From the NCBI GenBank assembly GCA_035293985.1, contig DATGLS010000015.1:200078-264077 (forward strand): a stretch of DNA of 64,000 nt. Reading direction: 5' to 3'. This document shows, in pieces, positions 1 through 8,688 of the stretch (position 1 is its first letter; every line of letters starts with the position of its first letter). The DNA comes from JAVDCA01 sp035293985 (lineage in GTDB: Bacteria > Pseudomonadota > Alphaproteobacteria > Rhizobiales > Xanthobacteraceae). A program made the position numbers and the translations under genes. The notes below the pieces were generated by a model. It worked only from the letters and a program-made list of their open reading frames with translations. It did no database searches and had not been told where the DNA came from.

Positions 1-602
1 ACATCCGCGGCGCCGGCAACCTCTTGGGCGAGGAGCAATCCGGCCACATCAAGGAAGTCGGCTACGAGCTCTACCAGCAGATGCTGCAGGAGGCGGTCGC
101 GAGCCTCAAGGCCGGCATTGCCGAGCCGGTGGCCGATCGCTGGTCGCCACAGATCACCATCGGCATGCCGGTGCTGATCCCGGAGGACTATGTGGCGGAT
201 CTATCGGTGCGCCTCGCGCTCTACCGAAGGCTCGCCGATCTCGACCACGAGCACGACATCGACAGCTTCGCGGCCGAATTGGTCGACCGCTTCGGCGCGC
301 TGCCCGAGGAGGTCAAGTATCTGCTCGACACCGTGAAGATCAAAGCCCTGTGCCGGCGCGCCAACGTGGCCAAGATCGACACCGGCCCGAAGGGAGCCGT
401 GATCTCATTCCGCGACGACCGCTTCGCCAATCCGGAGGGGCTGGTGCGCTACATTCGTGACCAGGGCCCGGCAGCGCGCGTGCGCCCCGACATGAAGGTG
501 GTGCTGTTCGAGGACTGGGAGCAGCCCGAGCAGCGGCTGCGGGGGACGGAGAAGATCCTGCGCGACCTGGTGCGGATCGCGGGGCGCGCGAAAGCCGCGT
601 AG
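1..602 (+). CDS. mfd: Transcription-repair coupling factor Mfd, C-terminal part (5' end outside window)
   Basis: Mfd removes RNA polymerase stalled at DNA lesions and recruits UvrA. The reading frame is open from base 3 and ends at 600-602. The first residues, read as IRGAGNLLGEEQSGHI, are the end of the helicase motor (RecG-like GAGNLLGxxQSG motif), followed by the Mfd C-terminal D7 regulatory domain (GMPVLIPEDYV, then LYRRLADL). About 200 codons remain; the family is about 1,150 residues, so most of the gene lies upstream. No frameshift is seen. The assignment is firm because both the motor motif and the D7 domain are recognisable. Confidence 0.95.
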   Translation, partial: IRGAGNLLGEEQSGHIKEVGYELYQQMLQEAVASLKAGIAEPVADRWSPQITIGMPVLIPEDYVADLSVRLALYRRLADLDHEHDIDSFAAELVDRFGALPEEVKYLLDTVKIKALCRRANVAKIDTGPKGAVISFRDDRFANPEGLVRYIRDQGPAARVRPDMKVVLFEDWEQPEQRLRGTEKILRDLVRIAGRAKAA

Positions 603-719
603 GTGGGCAAAATCGCCCAAAACACTCCGTCCACTTTCGATGTATCGCGGGGCGATTTTGCCCACGCGCGGATCGGCGATTGGAAACGCGTGGGCAACGG
701 CGAGGCCGCCGTTGCCCAC
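603..719. repeat. Two intergenic inverted repeats sharing GTGGGCAA ends
   Basis: Directly after the mfd stop, a 16-bp arm at 603-618 is perfectly complementary to 650-665, with a 31-base loop. A second 13-bp stem (690-702 and 707-719) has a four-base loop. Both begin GTGGGCAA, which suggests copies of a dispersed palindromic element like those in Bradyrhizobium intergenic regions (recalled, not searched). The first could also act as the mfd terminator, although there is no T-run. Confidence 0.6.
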
Positions 720-720
720 C

Positions 721-1002
721 CTACGCAGGCTTTAACACCGAACCCAATCTCATCGCGACCGCCCGCAGCACGCCGCACTGATCGAGATAGGCCGGCAGCT
801 GGCGCGTGGTGCGGTCGTGACGGAAAAAGCCCGGGATCGCGAGCACCACGTGGCCATTGCCGGGCGGCACATCGGCATGGCTGGGCAGGGGCGGGAAGTA
901 GGTCAGATGCGAGTAGGTCTCACGAAAGACGGCGGCCGTCGGACCGCGCCGGTGCGATCGAAAATGGCAGACGCGTGCATCCGCTCTGCATGAAAGCGAC
1001 TC
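721..1002 (-). pseudogene. Remnant of an alpha/beta hydrolase N-terminus
   Basis: The minus-strand frame from the stop at 1003-1005 to the stop at 721-723 has no ATG but reads FRETYSHLTYFPPLP, then GNGHVVLAIPGFFRHDRTT and LPAYLDQCG. That resembles the first beta-strand and oxyanion-loop region (VLxIPGF) of alpha/beta hydrolases. After QCG the frame diverges and stops, so the catalytic Ser-Asp-His core is missing. It sits between mfd and the DsbA-like gene. Reading it as a decayed gene is an inference from this short stretch; the rest of the 603-1002 gap holds only inverted repeats. Confidence 0.4.
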
Positions 1003-1695
1003 CTACGCGGTCGCTACGCCCGTGGTCTCAGCCTCGCGCTTCTTCTGCTGCTCGGCGACCGCGCGCTCCATTGCGGCGGCCAGATACTCCGGCGATTGCG
1101 CGCCCGACACCGCGAGCAGGCCGCCGAAGATGAACATGGGCACGCCGTCGATGCCGGCCGCCTTGGCGGACTCGGCGGCGCGCGTCACGGTGTCGACGTC
1201 GGTGTCGCTCGCCAGAAGCTCCCGCGTGCGCGCCGGATCGAGGCCGCAATCGGCCGCAGCGTTCACCAACACCTCGCGGTCGGTGAGGTCGGCGCCTTCG
1301 GTGAAGTAAAGCGACATCAGGCGCTGCTTCATGCGCGGGGCGTTGCCATGCTGGTCCGCCCAATAAATGAGGCGGTGGCAATCGATCGTGTTGGGTTGGC
1401 GTTGGATCTTCTCGGGCGAATAGGTGAGGCCTTCACCCGCCGCAACCGCGACGATGCGCTTGGCGTTGTGGTTGTAGCGGTCGACCGAGCCGAACTTGGT
1501 GGTGAGATACTCGGTGCGGCTGACGCCCTCGCGCGGCACCCAGTCGTTGAGGAAGTAGGGCCTGAAATGCACCTCGACGGACAGGTCGGGCCGCGATGCG
1601 ATCGCCTTTTCGAGGCGGCGTTTGCCGATGAAGCACCACGGGCAGACGACGTCGGAGACGACGTCGATCCTGAGCGGTTCCTTGGTGTCCGTCAT
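1003..1695 (-). CDS. DsbA/FrnE-family thiol-disulfide oxidoreductase
   Basis: A 230-residue DsbA-like thioredoxin-fold protein of the FrnE type. The active site VCPWCFIGKRR (CPWC at residues 18-21) lies at the end of the first strand, and the cis-proline loop GIDGVPMFIF is near residue 185. There is no signal peptide, so it is probably cytoplasmic, as FrnE proteins usually are. The frame runs open upstream to 1893, but the ATG at 1695 (MTDTKEP) directly precedes the first strand and avoids a long overlap with the neighbouring gene. The exact substrate is unknown; family members act in polyketide or oxidative-stress chemistry. Confidence 0.85.
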   Translation of the reverse strand: MTDTKEPLRIDVVSDVVCPWCFIGKRRLEKAIASRPDLSVEVHFRPYFLNDWVPREGVSRTEYLTTKFGSVDRYNHNAKRIVAVAAGEGLTYSPEKIQRQPNTIDCHRLIYWADQHGNAPRMKQRLMSLYFTEGADLTDREVLVNAAADCGLDPARTRELLASDTDVDTVTRAAESAKAAGIDGVPMFIFGGLLAVSGAQSPEYLAAAMERAVAEQQKKREAETTGVATA

Positions 1696-1738
1696 GGGCG
1701 CGCTCCGTTGGCCTGGAACGCCAAAGATAAGCGCGCGC

Positions 1739-3010
1739 CTACTGCGCCGCAACCGCGACCGGCTCGGACACCCGGGCGAGCAGGGTCTCGACGGTGTCGT
1801 TCGACTTGAGCGATGCGAGCGTGATGGTCGGGTCGACCCGCACCGGCTTGCCATCGTCGCCTTCGGCCGAGAGCATGGTGTGGCGCAGCACATTGGCGAT
1901 GCGGCGCGCCACCACGTGGGCGCTGCGTAGCGCGGTCTCCGAGAAGGCGAGCAGGATCGACCCGTCGCTCGCCCGGCACGCGAAATCGGCGCTGCGCACC
2001 AGGCGGCTCACCAGCCGCGCCGCGTCCATGTTGACGCGGCGGTCGACCGGGATCGGGAACGTGAAGCGCGCGAGCGTCATGGCGTTGCCTCGCACCTTGG
2101 CTTCCTCGACGGCGCGGTTGAGATCGCGCAGGAAGGCCGTGACGGTAAAGAGGCCGGTCTCCGGGTCGAGCATGCCCTTGGCCTCGAGGGCGGTGAGCTG
2201 GCGCTGCAGGCGCGCCTCGAAGGCGTGCTGGCGCACCAGCGGCAGGATTCGCTCGACGATCGTCGCGGGATCGCCGCCGACGGGCTCGAGGTTGGGCAGC
2301 TTGCCGGCGTTGATCGCGGCCGGCAGATCCGGCAGGAGCGCGATCGGAATGTCGCGGAAGCGCGTGTCCTCGCCGAGCACGGTGAGAAACGCCTCGACGG
2401 TGCGCGGGTTGAACCCTTCGCCGATCACGATGCCGTCGACGTCGCGGGCGTTGAGATATTTCGCGGCGGTCTCGACGCTGAGCGCGCCGATCAGGCCGAC
2501 GCGCTCACCGACCGCGGTCGAAAGCGCCGGATAGCCGCGGCCCCGTCCGGTGACGATCACGGTCGCATCTTCGATCGGGTCGGTCGTGGCCATGACGGGG
2601 AGGTCGTCGCACTCGGGCGCGAGCGCGGCCGAGCGGCGCAGCTCGGTCGTATGCAGGGTGCGCACCCGCAGCGCCGAGGCGAGGCGCACGGCGATGCGCG
2701 CCGGCGACGCATTGACGGCAACCGGCAGCGCGCCAAGGAGCGGAGGCGAAGCCGCATCGCCCACGCGGGCGACGACTGGGAGATAGGTGTCACCGGCTTG
2801 CTCGATCGCGTTGCCCAGAGCGGCCATATCGTTGGGCGATTTCGCTGGGCCCGCCACCACGACCGCGGATGGCTCGATACGGGCGATCGCGTTGGGGGCG
2901 TCGCGCCAGGAGGCCTCGACGACCGGGAAGGCGCCCTCGGCCGCCAGCGCGGCCACGAGATCGGCATCCTTTTGATCGGTGACGACGACGATCGGACCCT
3001 GCAACGACAT
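1739..3010 (-). CDS. Receiver-like and degenerate GGDEF-like signalling protein
   Basis: About 423 residues. Two consecutive receiver-like alpha/beta segments (beginning GPIVVVTDQKDAD, and DATVIVTGRGRGYPA) precede a C-terminal domain with diguanylate-cyclase-like fold features (LDPETGLFTVTAFLRDLNRA, later FACRASDGSILLAFSET). The GGDEF signature itself is replaced by ASDGS, so cyclase activity is unlikely; a c-di-GMP-sensing or purely regulatory role is an inference. The receiver phospho-acceptor Asp is also not clear. A GTG at 3055 would add 15 residues; ATG 3010 is chosen because it starts right before the first strand. It could simply be annotated as a GGDEF-domain protein. Confidence 0.65.
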   Translation of the reverse strand: MSLQGPIVVVTDQKDADLVAALAAEGAFPVVEASWRDAPNAIARIEPSAVVVAGPAKSPNDMAALGNAIEQAGDTYLPVVARVGDAASPPLLGALPVAVNASPARIAVRLASALRVRTLHTTELRRSAALAPECDDLPVMATTDPIEDATVIVTGRGRGYPALSTAVGERVGLIGALSVETAAKYLNARDVDGIVIGEGFNPRTVEAFLTVLGEDTRFRDIPIALLPDLPAAINAGKLPNLEPVGGDPATIVERILPLVRQHAFEARLQRQLTALEAKGMLDPETGLFTVTAFLRDLNRAVEEAKVRGNAMTLARFTFPIPVDRRVNMDAARLVSRLVRSADFACRASDGSILLAFSETALRSAHVVARRIANVLRHTMLSAEGDDGKPVRVDPTITLASLKSNDTVETLLARVSEPVAVAAQ

Positions 3011-3094
3011 CGGAGCCACGCGGTTGGTGACGAGCGCAAAAGAGAAGCGTGCCACCCTAGGCGAACGCCATTAACGTCTCGTCAATGACCGGCG

Positions 3095-4516
3095 CTAAAA
3101 CCCACCCATCGCGAGCTTGCGAGGCGTCCCGGCCATGAGCTCGGCGAGCGCCCGCTCGCCGAAGCGATAGCCGACACCGACGCTGCCGGCAGGCGCACCC
3201 GCGATCGCAACAGCGTGACTCGCCGGATCCACGGTGCACGGATAGCCCGTATCGGCAAAGCCGTCGGGGCCGACCGCGAAAGCCGGTTTGGCGGCCGGAT
3301 CGAGCTCGAACGGCAACCGGAACCGCGGCACCTGCGGCCCGCGCACCGCCAGCGTGCCGGCCGGCGTGCGGTCGAGCTCGATCACCTGCAGCGCACCGGG
3401 CGCGCTGCGCGGCGCCGTGACGGGGCCGAGCGCGAGCGGTGCCGGGCGGCCGTTGCCGCCGCGCCGCGCCGCGAACAGCGCGGCCTCGCCGAACACCGGC
3501 ACGTCGACGAAACCGATCGCCGGCTCGATCCAGTTCGGGCTCGAGGCCATGCGCTCGGGTGCGCGCCATGCCGCGATCACGGTCTTCAATCCATTATCGC
3601 GGCTCAAGGCCTCGGTCTCGCCGAGACGCAGCGCGAGCGGCGCCGGGACGACCGCCACGGTCGGCTGCTCGGCACGGCATTGCGCCATGAACGCCGCATC
3701 GTCGAAGGGATGATGCAGCGCGAGCGTACCGCCGATGAGCAGCCAGGGGACGAGGCCGAGCCCGAGGCCGGCGAGCGACGGGAGGGTGAGCGAGGAGAGG
3801 ATCACGGCGCTCGGCTCGATGCGGCTTTCCAGCGTGACGGCCGCGCCGGCGGCCAGCAGCTCGAAATGGTTGCGCACGACCGGCACCGGCCCTTCGGCGC
3901 CGACGTCCCAGGTGATGATCGCCGCATGCGCGGCGGGATTGACCGAGCGCGTGATCGCGGGCGGCGGCTCCGGCACCTGCGCCTCATAGAGCTCGTCGAA
4001 CCCGATCACGCCGTCGCCGACGCCGGGGCCGAAGCCGCACACCTGGCGGATCGGAAAGACCTCCGCGGCGACGTGCATGGCGAGCTCGCAATGATCGACC
4101 CCGCCGATGCGGCCGCTGACCATGAGCGCGCGCGCGCCGACCCGGTTGAGGGCGGCGACGCAATCGGCCTGCCGCCATAGCAGCGGCAGCGGCATGGCGA
4201 TCAGGCCGGCGCGCAGGATACCGAGCAGGGCGACGACCGCGTCGACTGTGTTCGCCATCTGCAGGGCGACGATCTGGTCCGTCTGCAGGCCGAGGTGGCG
4301 CAGCCGTCCGGCGACCGCCGTGATCATGCGGTCGGCCTGCGCGAAGGTGAGGCGGCGCGGCGCGGCGCCGGTGACGGCCGCCGCATTGGGCGGATCGGCG
4401 AGCGCGATCGCGTCGGCGCGGCGGGTGACGGAACGGCGGAAGACGTCGTCAAGGGTCGAGCGCCCGGCCTTGGCGAGCAGCGCGGCCTGCTGCGGGGAGG
4501 ACTGCCCGATGATCAT
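3095..4516 (-). CDS. AMP-binding (acyl-CoA synthetase-like) protein lacking the P-loop
   Basis: 473 residues with the general layout of the adenylate-forming superfamily: N-terminal FRRSVTRRADAIAL, then LTFAQADRMITAVAGRLRHLG, VVALLGILRAGLIAMPLPLLW and the C-terminal GPQVPRFRLPF. The usual Ser/Thr/Gly-rich ATP loop (TSGTTG) is replaced by ITWDVGAEGPVP, and the C-terminal Lys domain is missing or very short. The sequence shows the loss; loss of ATP-dependent ligase activity is an inference. The next gene on this strand (4548-6371) lies upstream of its start with only a 31-base gap, so co-transcription is plausible. Confidence 0.65.
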   Translation of the reverse strand: MIIGQSSPQQAALLAKAGRSTLDDVFRRSVTRRADAIALADPPNAAAVTGAAPRRLTFAQADRMITAVAGRLRHLGLQTDQIVALQMANTVDAVVALLGILRAGLIAMPLPLLWRQADCVAALNRVGARALMVSGRIGGVDHCELAMHVAAEVFPIRQVCGFGPGVGDGVIGFDELYEAQVPEPPPAITRSVNPAAHAAIITWDVGAEGPVPVVRNHFELLAAGAAVTLESRIEPSAVILSSLTLPSLAGLGLGLVPWLLIGGTLALHHPFDDAAFMAQCRAEQPTVAVVPAPLALRLGETEALSRDNGLKTVIAAWRAPERMASSPNWIEPAIGFVDVPVFGEAALFAARRGGNGRPAPLALGPVTAPRSAPGALQVIELDRTPAGTLAVRGPQVPRFRLPFELDPAAKPAFAVGPDGFADTGYPCTVDPASHAVAIAGAPAGSVGVGYRFGERALAELMAGTPRKLAMGGF

Positions 4517-4547
4517 GCGGGTCTCACTTCGAGGGCCGGTTGGCAGG

Positions 4548-6371
4548 TCATTTTGTTTGGCCTGGCGCCTGGTGCCACCAGGTCTCGGGAAGGAATCCGG
4601 ACAGCGACGTCTTGGTGGGATGGCGCACGTGGTCCCAGTGCGCCACCCATTGCTGCGGCGGGTAGAACAGCGGCACCGCGTAGCTGCCGGACATCAGCAT
4701 GCGGTCGAGCGCACGCACGGCCGCGACGAAATCCTCGCGTCCGGTGGCGGCCAGCATGGCGGAGATCATGGCATCGATGGCCGGGCTCTTCACGCCCATG
4801 TAGTTGCGCGTGCCGGGCTGGTCGGCGGCGGCCGAGCCCCAGTAGAACGCCTGCTCGTTGCCAGGCGAGAGCGATTCATCCCAGCGGTACTGGATCATGT
4901 CGAAATCGTAAGTGATTCTACGCTGATCATATTGCACGGCGTCGACGTCGCGAATACGGGCCGTGATGCCGGCGAGCCGCAACGTCTGGGCGTACGCCAG
5001 CGCGAGGCGCTCCTGCTCGGTCGTATCGACCAGGATTTCGAACTCGAGCCGCCGTCCGGTCGCGCGGTTGCGCAGCTCGGTACCTTGGAGTTGGTATCCG
5101 GCCGTGGCGAGCAGCGCGAGCGCGCGGCGCAGGATCGTGGTGTCGCGCCCGGTGCCGTTGCTCACCGGCAACGACCAGGTGCCGTCGAGGATATCGGGCC
5201 GCACGCTGTCGGGAAACGGGGCAATCAGCGCCCGCTCGCGCGCGTCGGCCGGCCTTTGGTAGGCGGACAGCTCGCTATCGGCGAAATAGCTCGCCGAGCG
5301 GCGGTAGAGGCCGTAGTACAGGTTTTTGTTGATCCACTCGAAGTCGAACAGCAGCGTGAGCGCCTCGCGCACGCGGACATCGGCGAAGACTGGCCGGCGC
5401 GTGTTGAATACGAACCCGAGCATCGCCTTGGGCAGCCCGCTCGGGAACGCCTCCTGGACGACGCGATGGGCGCGCGCGGCGGGAAAATCGTAGGCCGTCT
5501 GCCAACGCCCCGGATCGGTCTCGGCGCGCGCGTCGATCAGACCTCGCTTGAACGCCTCGAACGCCGCATTGTCGTCGCGGTAGAAATCGTACCGCAGTGT
5601 ATCGAAGTTCCACAGGCCGCGATTGACCGCGAGATCGCGGCCCCAATAGTTCGGATCGCGACGCAGCGTCACGCTGCGGCCGGGATCGACCTGCGCGACC
5701 ACGTAGGGCCCGCTGCCGATCGGCGGCTTGAGCGTCGTCTCCTCGAAGGTCGTGGGATCGACGGCGTGCTTGGGCAGGATCGGCATCAGGCCGAGGATCA
5801 GCGGAAGCTCACGATCGCCCGCGCCGGCGAGGTCGAAGCGCACGACGCGATCGGAGAGCGCCTGCGCCTTCGCGACCTTGGCGTAGTAGAAGTGGAAATT
5901 GGGCCGGCCGTGGTCGCGCAGCAGCTCCCAGGAGAAGATCACGTCGGCGGCGGTGACGGGCTGCCCGTCGGAGAATCTGGCGCGCGGGTCGAGTGTGAAC
6001 GTCACGTAGCTCCGCGCCGCGTCCGTTTCGACGCTCTGCGCCAGCAGGCCATAGAGCGTGAAGGGCTCGTCGTAGCCGCGCGCGAGGAGGCTTTCGATCA
6101 CATAGCTGCGGGTCGAGATTGCGGGCGAGCCCTTGACGATCATCGGATTGAGGCTGTCGAAGGTGCCGAGCGCGCCCTGCACCAGGGTGCCGCCCTTGGG
6201 CGCCTCGGGATTGACGTACGGAAAGGACGAAAATCCCGGCCGCATGGCCGGTGCGCCCTGCATCGCGATGGCGAAGCTGGGCTCGCCCGCGCAGGCGGAG
6301 GGGGCACACGACGCGGCGAGCATCGCGAGCGCGCAACCAAGCCAGCGCGCGAGCGCCCGCCGCGGCTTCAT
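4548..6371 (-). CDS. Extracellular solute-binding protein, family 5 (peptide/oligopeptide ABC transporter)
   Basis: A 607-residue periplasmic substrate-binding protein. From the ATG at 6371 there is a Sec signal peptide (MKPRRALARWLGCALAMLAA), then SBP family 5 landmarks: a GTFDSLNPMIVKG-like entry motif, RARFSDGQPVTAADVIFSWE, and LLPKHAVDPTTF-like and GSGPYVVAQVDPG segments. Length and order fit the YejA/OppA-like family of peptide or murein-peptide binders. The frame stays open to 6545, but those extra residues are not signal-like. No permease or ATPase genes are adjacent in the window, so it is an orphan receptor or works with a remote transporter. Confidence 0.85.
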   Translation of the reverse strand: MKPRRALARWLGCALAMLAASCAPSACAGEPSFAIAMQGAPAMRPGFSSFPYVNPEAPKGGTLVQGALGTFDSLNPMIVKGSPAISTRSYVIESLLARGYDEPFTLYGLLAQSVETDAARSYVTFTLDPRARFSDGQPVTAADVIFSWELLRDHGRPNFHFYYAKVAKAQALSDRVVRFDLAGAGDRELPLILGLMPILPKHAVDPTTFEETTLKPPIGSGPYVVAQVDPGRSVTLRRDPNYWGRDLAVNRGLWNFDTLRYDFYRDDNAAFEAFKRGLIDARAETDPGRWQTAYDFPAARAHRVVQEAFPSGLPKAMLGFVFNTRRPVFADVRVREALTLLFDFEWINKNLYYGLYRRSASYFADSELSAYQRPADARERALIAPFPDSVRPDILDGTWSLPVSNGTGRDTTILRRALALLATAGYQLQGTELRNRATGRRLEFEILVDTTEQERLALAYAQTLRLAGITARIRDVDAVQYDQRRITYDFDMIQYRWDESLSPGNEQAFYWGSAAADQPGTRNYMGVKSPAIDAMISAMLAATGREDFVAAVRALDRMLMSGSYAVPLFYPPQQWVAHWDHVRHPTKTSLSGFLPETWWHQAPGQTK

Positions 6372-6639
6372 CGTCGCGATTGGGATTTTTCCTCTCGGCA
6401 TCGACGTAGAATTAGCATGGTGTTGCGGGCGCAAAGCGGCGCCGGCGCGACCGCACGCAGGCGCCTTGAAGTTATCACCATCATTTCGGATAAAGCGTGC
6501 CCGGGGGCGCGTCATTGCGCTCGGCCGGCCGGCCGCGGATGTCACTGTCCTGCCTTATTTCACGTCGAGACAGCCGATCCTGAGGGGGGCGTCCGTCCCA
6601 TCGGCTTCAGCCAGGGAACGGCGATTGAGAGGATTCAAT

Positions 6640-7416
6640 ATGCTTGATCGGATCGTGTCCGCGCCGGCCCGGCCGGTGCGTTGGTCGCTCGTCACGACCG
6701 TCGCCGCCCTGATCCTCGGTCTTGTCAGTGTCGCTGGTGTCCATGCCCAGGCGCCCGCACCTCAGCCCAAGCCGAAAACCCCGCCCCGGACCGCACCAAA
6801 GAAGCCGCCGACCCCGCCACCCGCCCAGGCGCAGGAGCAACCGGCGCCGCCGCAGCAGCCGGGCACGGTGCAAATGCCGCAACTCATCTACTCGCCGTGG
6901 GCGAAGTTCTGCGGCAAGGGCCAGCAGGCCGATGCCAAGCAGGTCTGCTTCACCGGCAAAGACGCGCGCACCGAGGCAGGCGTGCCGGTCGTCGCCGCGG
7001 CGCTGATCGAGCCGGATGGAGAGCCGACGAAGCTGTTTCGCGTGACGCTGCCGAGCCCGCTTCAGCTCAAGTTCGGCACCCGCCTCATCATCGATACGCA
7101 GGAACCGATCAGCGCCCCGTTCGTGACGTGCTTCTCCAATGGCTGCCTCGCGGAATTCCCCGGCACGCCCGATTTCATCGCCAAGCTCAAGAAAGGGCAG
7201 ATGCTGACGATCCAGGCGATCAACCTCGCCGGCGTCCAGATCAGCTTCCCGCTGCCGCTCAACGATTTCGCCAAGGCGAACGAGGGGCCACCGACCGATC
7301 CGAAGGTTTACGAGGAGCAGCAGAAGAAACTGCAGGATGAGCTGCAGAAGCGGGCCGAGGAAGCGCGCAAGAAGCTCGAGCAACAACAAGGCGCGCCGGC
7401 GGCGGCGCCGAAATGA
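6640..7416 (+). CDS. Invasion-associated locus B (IalB) family periplasmic protein, copy 1
   Basis: 258 residues. ATG 6640 has a GAGAGGA ribosome site just upstream. An N-terminal membrane or signal segment (LVTTVAALILGLVSVAGVHA) is followed by a Pro/Lys/Gln-rich linker. The IalB domain then shows SPWAKFCG, QVCFTGKD, FRVTLPSPLQLKFGTRLIID and the paired cysteines of FVTCFSNGCLAEF; four conserved Cys suggest two disulfides. A charged coiled-coil tail (YEEQQKKLQDELQKRAEE) ends it. IalB proteins are periplasmic or outer-membrane-associated with no defined biochemical role. The stop overlaps the start of a paralogue by four bases. Confidence 0.85.
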   Translation: MLDRIVSAPARPVRWSLVTTVAALILGLVSVAGVHAQAPAPQPKPKTPPRTAPKKPPTPPPAQAQEQPAPPQQPGTVQMPQLIYSPWAKFCGKGQQADAKQVCFTGKDARTEAGVPVVAAALIEPDGEPTKLFRVTLPSPLQLKFGTRLIIDTQEPISAPFVTCFSNGCLAEFPGTPDFIAKLKKGQMLTIQAINLAGVQISFPLPLNDFAKANEGPPTDPKVYEEQQKKLQDELQKRAEEARKKLEQQQGAPAAAPK

Positions 7417-8162
7417 TCACGGGGATTGCGATGGCGAAGTTCTTCTCTCGCGGCGTCGGCAGCGTGTCTGCCGGATGGCGCCGGACCTTGGTGATGGCGG
7501 CCGCTGCCCTTGCGGCGGTCTCGCTCGTGGCTGCTGCGAATGCGCAAGCACCGGCAACCAAGCCCAAACCCAAGACGCCGAAGCCACCCACCGCGCAGGC
7601 CCAACAGCCCGCGCCGCCCGCCCAGGCGCCGCCTGCGCAGGCGCCGGTCGCCGCCGCGATCCCCACATTCGTCTCGACGCCGTGGGTGAAGCTGTGCGAG
7701 GCGCAGCCGAAGAAGATCTGCGTCACGCGCACGCTGCTGCGCACGACGCAGGGCGCGCCGGCGGCGCTCGCCGAATTCGCCGAGCCGGAGGGCTCGCCGA
7801 AAATCCTGCGCATCACGCTGCCGCTCGGCATGCTGCTCGAGTATGGCACGCGTATCCTGATCGATCAGACGCAGCAGCCGTATGCGACGGCCAAGTTCGT
7901 GACGTGCCTCGAAGGCTGCATCACCTTTTACCAGGTCAGCGACGACCTCCAGGACAAGATGAAGAAGGGCAAGACCCTGAACGTGCAGGCTGTCAATCTC
8001 AACAACGCGCCGATGAACTTCCCGCTCTCACTGGAAAACTTCGCCAAGGCGATCGACGGGCCGCCGACCGATCCCAAGGCGTATGAAGAGCAGCAGAAGA
8101 AGCTCCAGGAAGAGCTGCAGAAGCGCGCGCAACCGCAAGCCGCGCCGCCGGCGCAGCACTAG
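7413..8162 (+). CDS. IalB family periplasmic protein, copy 2
   Basis: 249 residues, tandem paralogue of the upstream gene and translationally coupled by an ATGA overlap. It shares the same design: signal segment (TLVMAAAALAAVSLVAAANA), Pro/Lys-rich linker, IalB core with STPWVKLCE, KICVTRT, LRITLPLGMLLEYGTRILID and FVTCLEGC, and the near-identical tail DPKAYEEQQKKLQEELQKRA. The duplicate tail and the retained cysteines indicate a fairly recent duplication followed by divergence of the core. An alternative ATG at 7431 is possible. A joint complex of the two proteins is an inference from coupling and shared coiled-coil tails. Confidence 0.85.
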   Translation: MITGIAMAKFFSRGVGSVSAGWRRTLVMAAAALAAVSLVAAANAQAPATKPKPKTPKPPTAQAQQPAPPAQAPPAQAPVAAAIPTFVSTPWVKLCEAQPKKICVTRTLLRTTQGAPAALAEFAEPEGSPKILRITLPLGMLLEYGTRILIDQTQQPYATAKFVTCLEGCITFYQVSDDLQDKMKKGKTLNVQAVNLNNAPMNFPLSLENFAKAIDGPPTDPKAYEEQQKKLQEELQKRAQPQAAPPAQH

Positions 8163-8190
8163 CGGCTTTTTCCGAATTCATAAAGCCTTC

Positions 8191-8262
8191 ATGGCCGGGC
8201 TCTTCCCGGCCATCCACGTCTTGCGGCTTGCAAAGACTGGATGCCCGGCATTCGCCGGGCAT
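8191..8262. repeat. Double-hairpin intergenic repeat, possible terminator
   Basis: Two short perfect hairpins lie between the convergent ialB pair and hspQ: 8191-8199 with 8205-8213 (ATGGCCGGG arm) and 8241-8249 with 8254-8262 (ATGCCCGGC arm). The paired arrangement resembles dispersed palindromic elements of Bradyrhizobium and Rhodopseudomonas genomes (recalled, not searched). The position suits a bidirectional transcription end. Confidence 0.6.
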
Positions 8263-8286
8263 GACGTGGTGATATCTCGGTGCCTG

Positions 8287-8619
8287 TCAGTTCAGCGTGG
8301 CGTTGCGCAGCCGGTAACTGCCGCCGTCATCGCGCTCGAATGCCTCGGCCACTTGCGGATGGCGGATCGGCTCGTTCGATGTATCGGGCAACAGGTTCTG
8401 CTCCGACACATAGGCGATGTACTCCGTCTCGGCGTTCTCGGCGTAGAGGTGGTAGAACGGCTGGTCCTTGCGCGGCCGCACGTCGGCGGGGATCGCCTCG
8501 TACCATTCCTCGGTATTGTTGAACACGGGATCGATGTCGAACACGACGCCGCGAAACGGAAAAACGCGGTGCCGCACGACCTGTCCGAGCGTGTATTTGG
8601 CGATGCGTATCTTGCTCAT
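8287..8619 (-). CDS. hspQ: Heat shock protein HspQ
   Basis: 110 residues. HspQ is a small hemimethylated-DNA-binding protein that in enterobacteria acts as a Lon specificity factor and influences DnaA turnover. The family core is clear: KYTLGQVVRHRVFPFRGVVF, then DPVFNNTEEWYEAIP, QPFYHLYAEN and YVSEQNLL. It begins at ATG 8619, close to the family's usual start, and is of normal length. It is convergent with the IalB genes and lies downstream of the lyase-like gene, about 69 bases from it. Confidence 0.92.
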   Translation of the reverse strand: MSKIRIAKYTLGQVVRHRVFPFRGVVFDIDPVFNNTEEWYEAIPADVRPRKDQPFYHLYAENAETEYIAYVSEQNLLPDTSNEPIRHPQVAEAFERDDGGSYRLRNATLN

Positions 8620-8688
8620 GGCGGCGGGATCAATAGCGCAGTACCGACCGGCGGAACAAGCCTCGCGAAAAGGCCCTCGGGACCCCCG

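Noticed and set aside
4107..6647. An 846-codon plus-strand ORF opposite the solute-binding protein
   Set aside because: Composition-driven antisense ORF without recognisable domains; the minus strand has a signal peptide and SBP family motifs.
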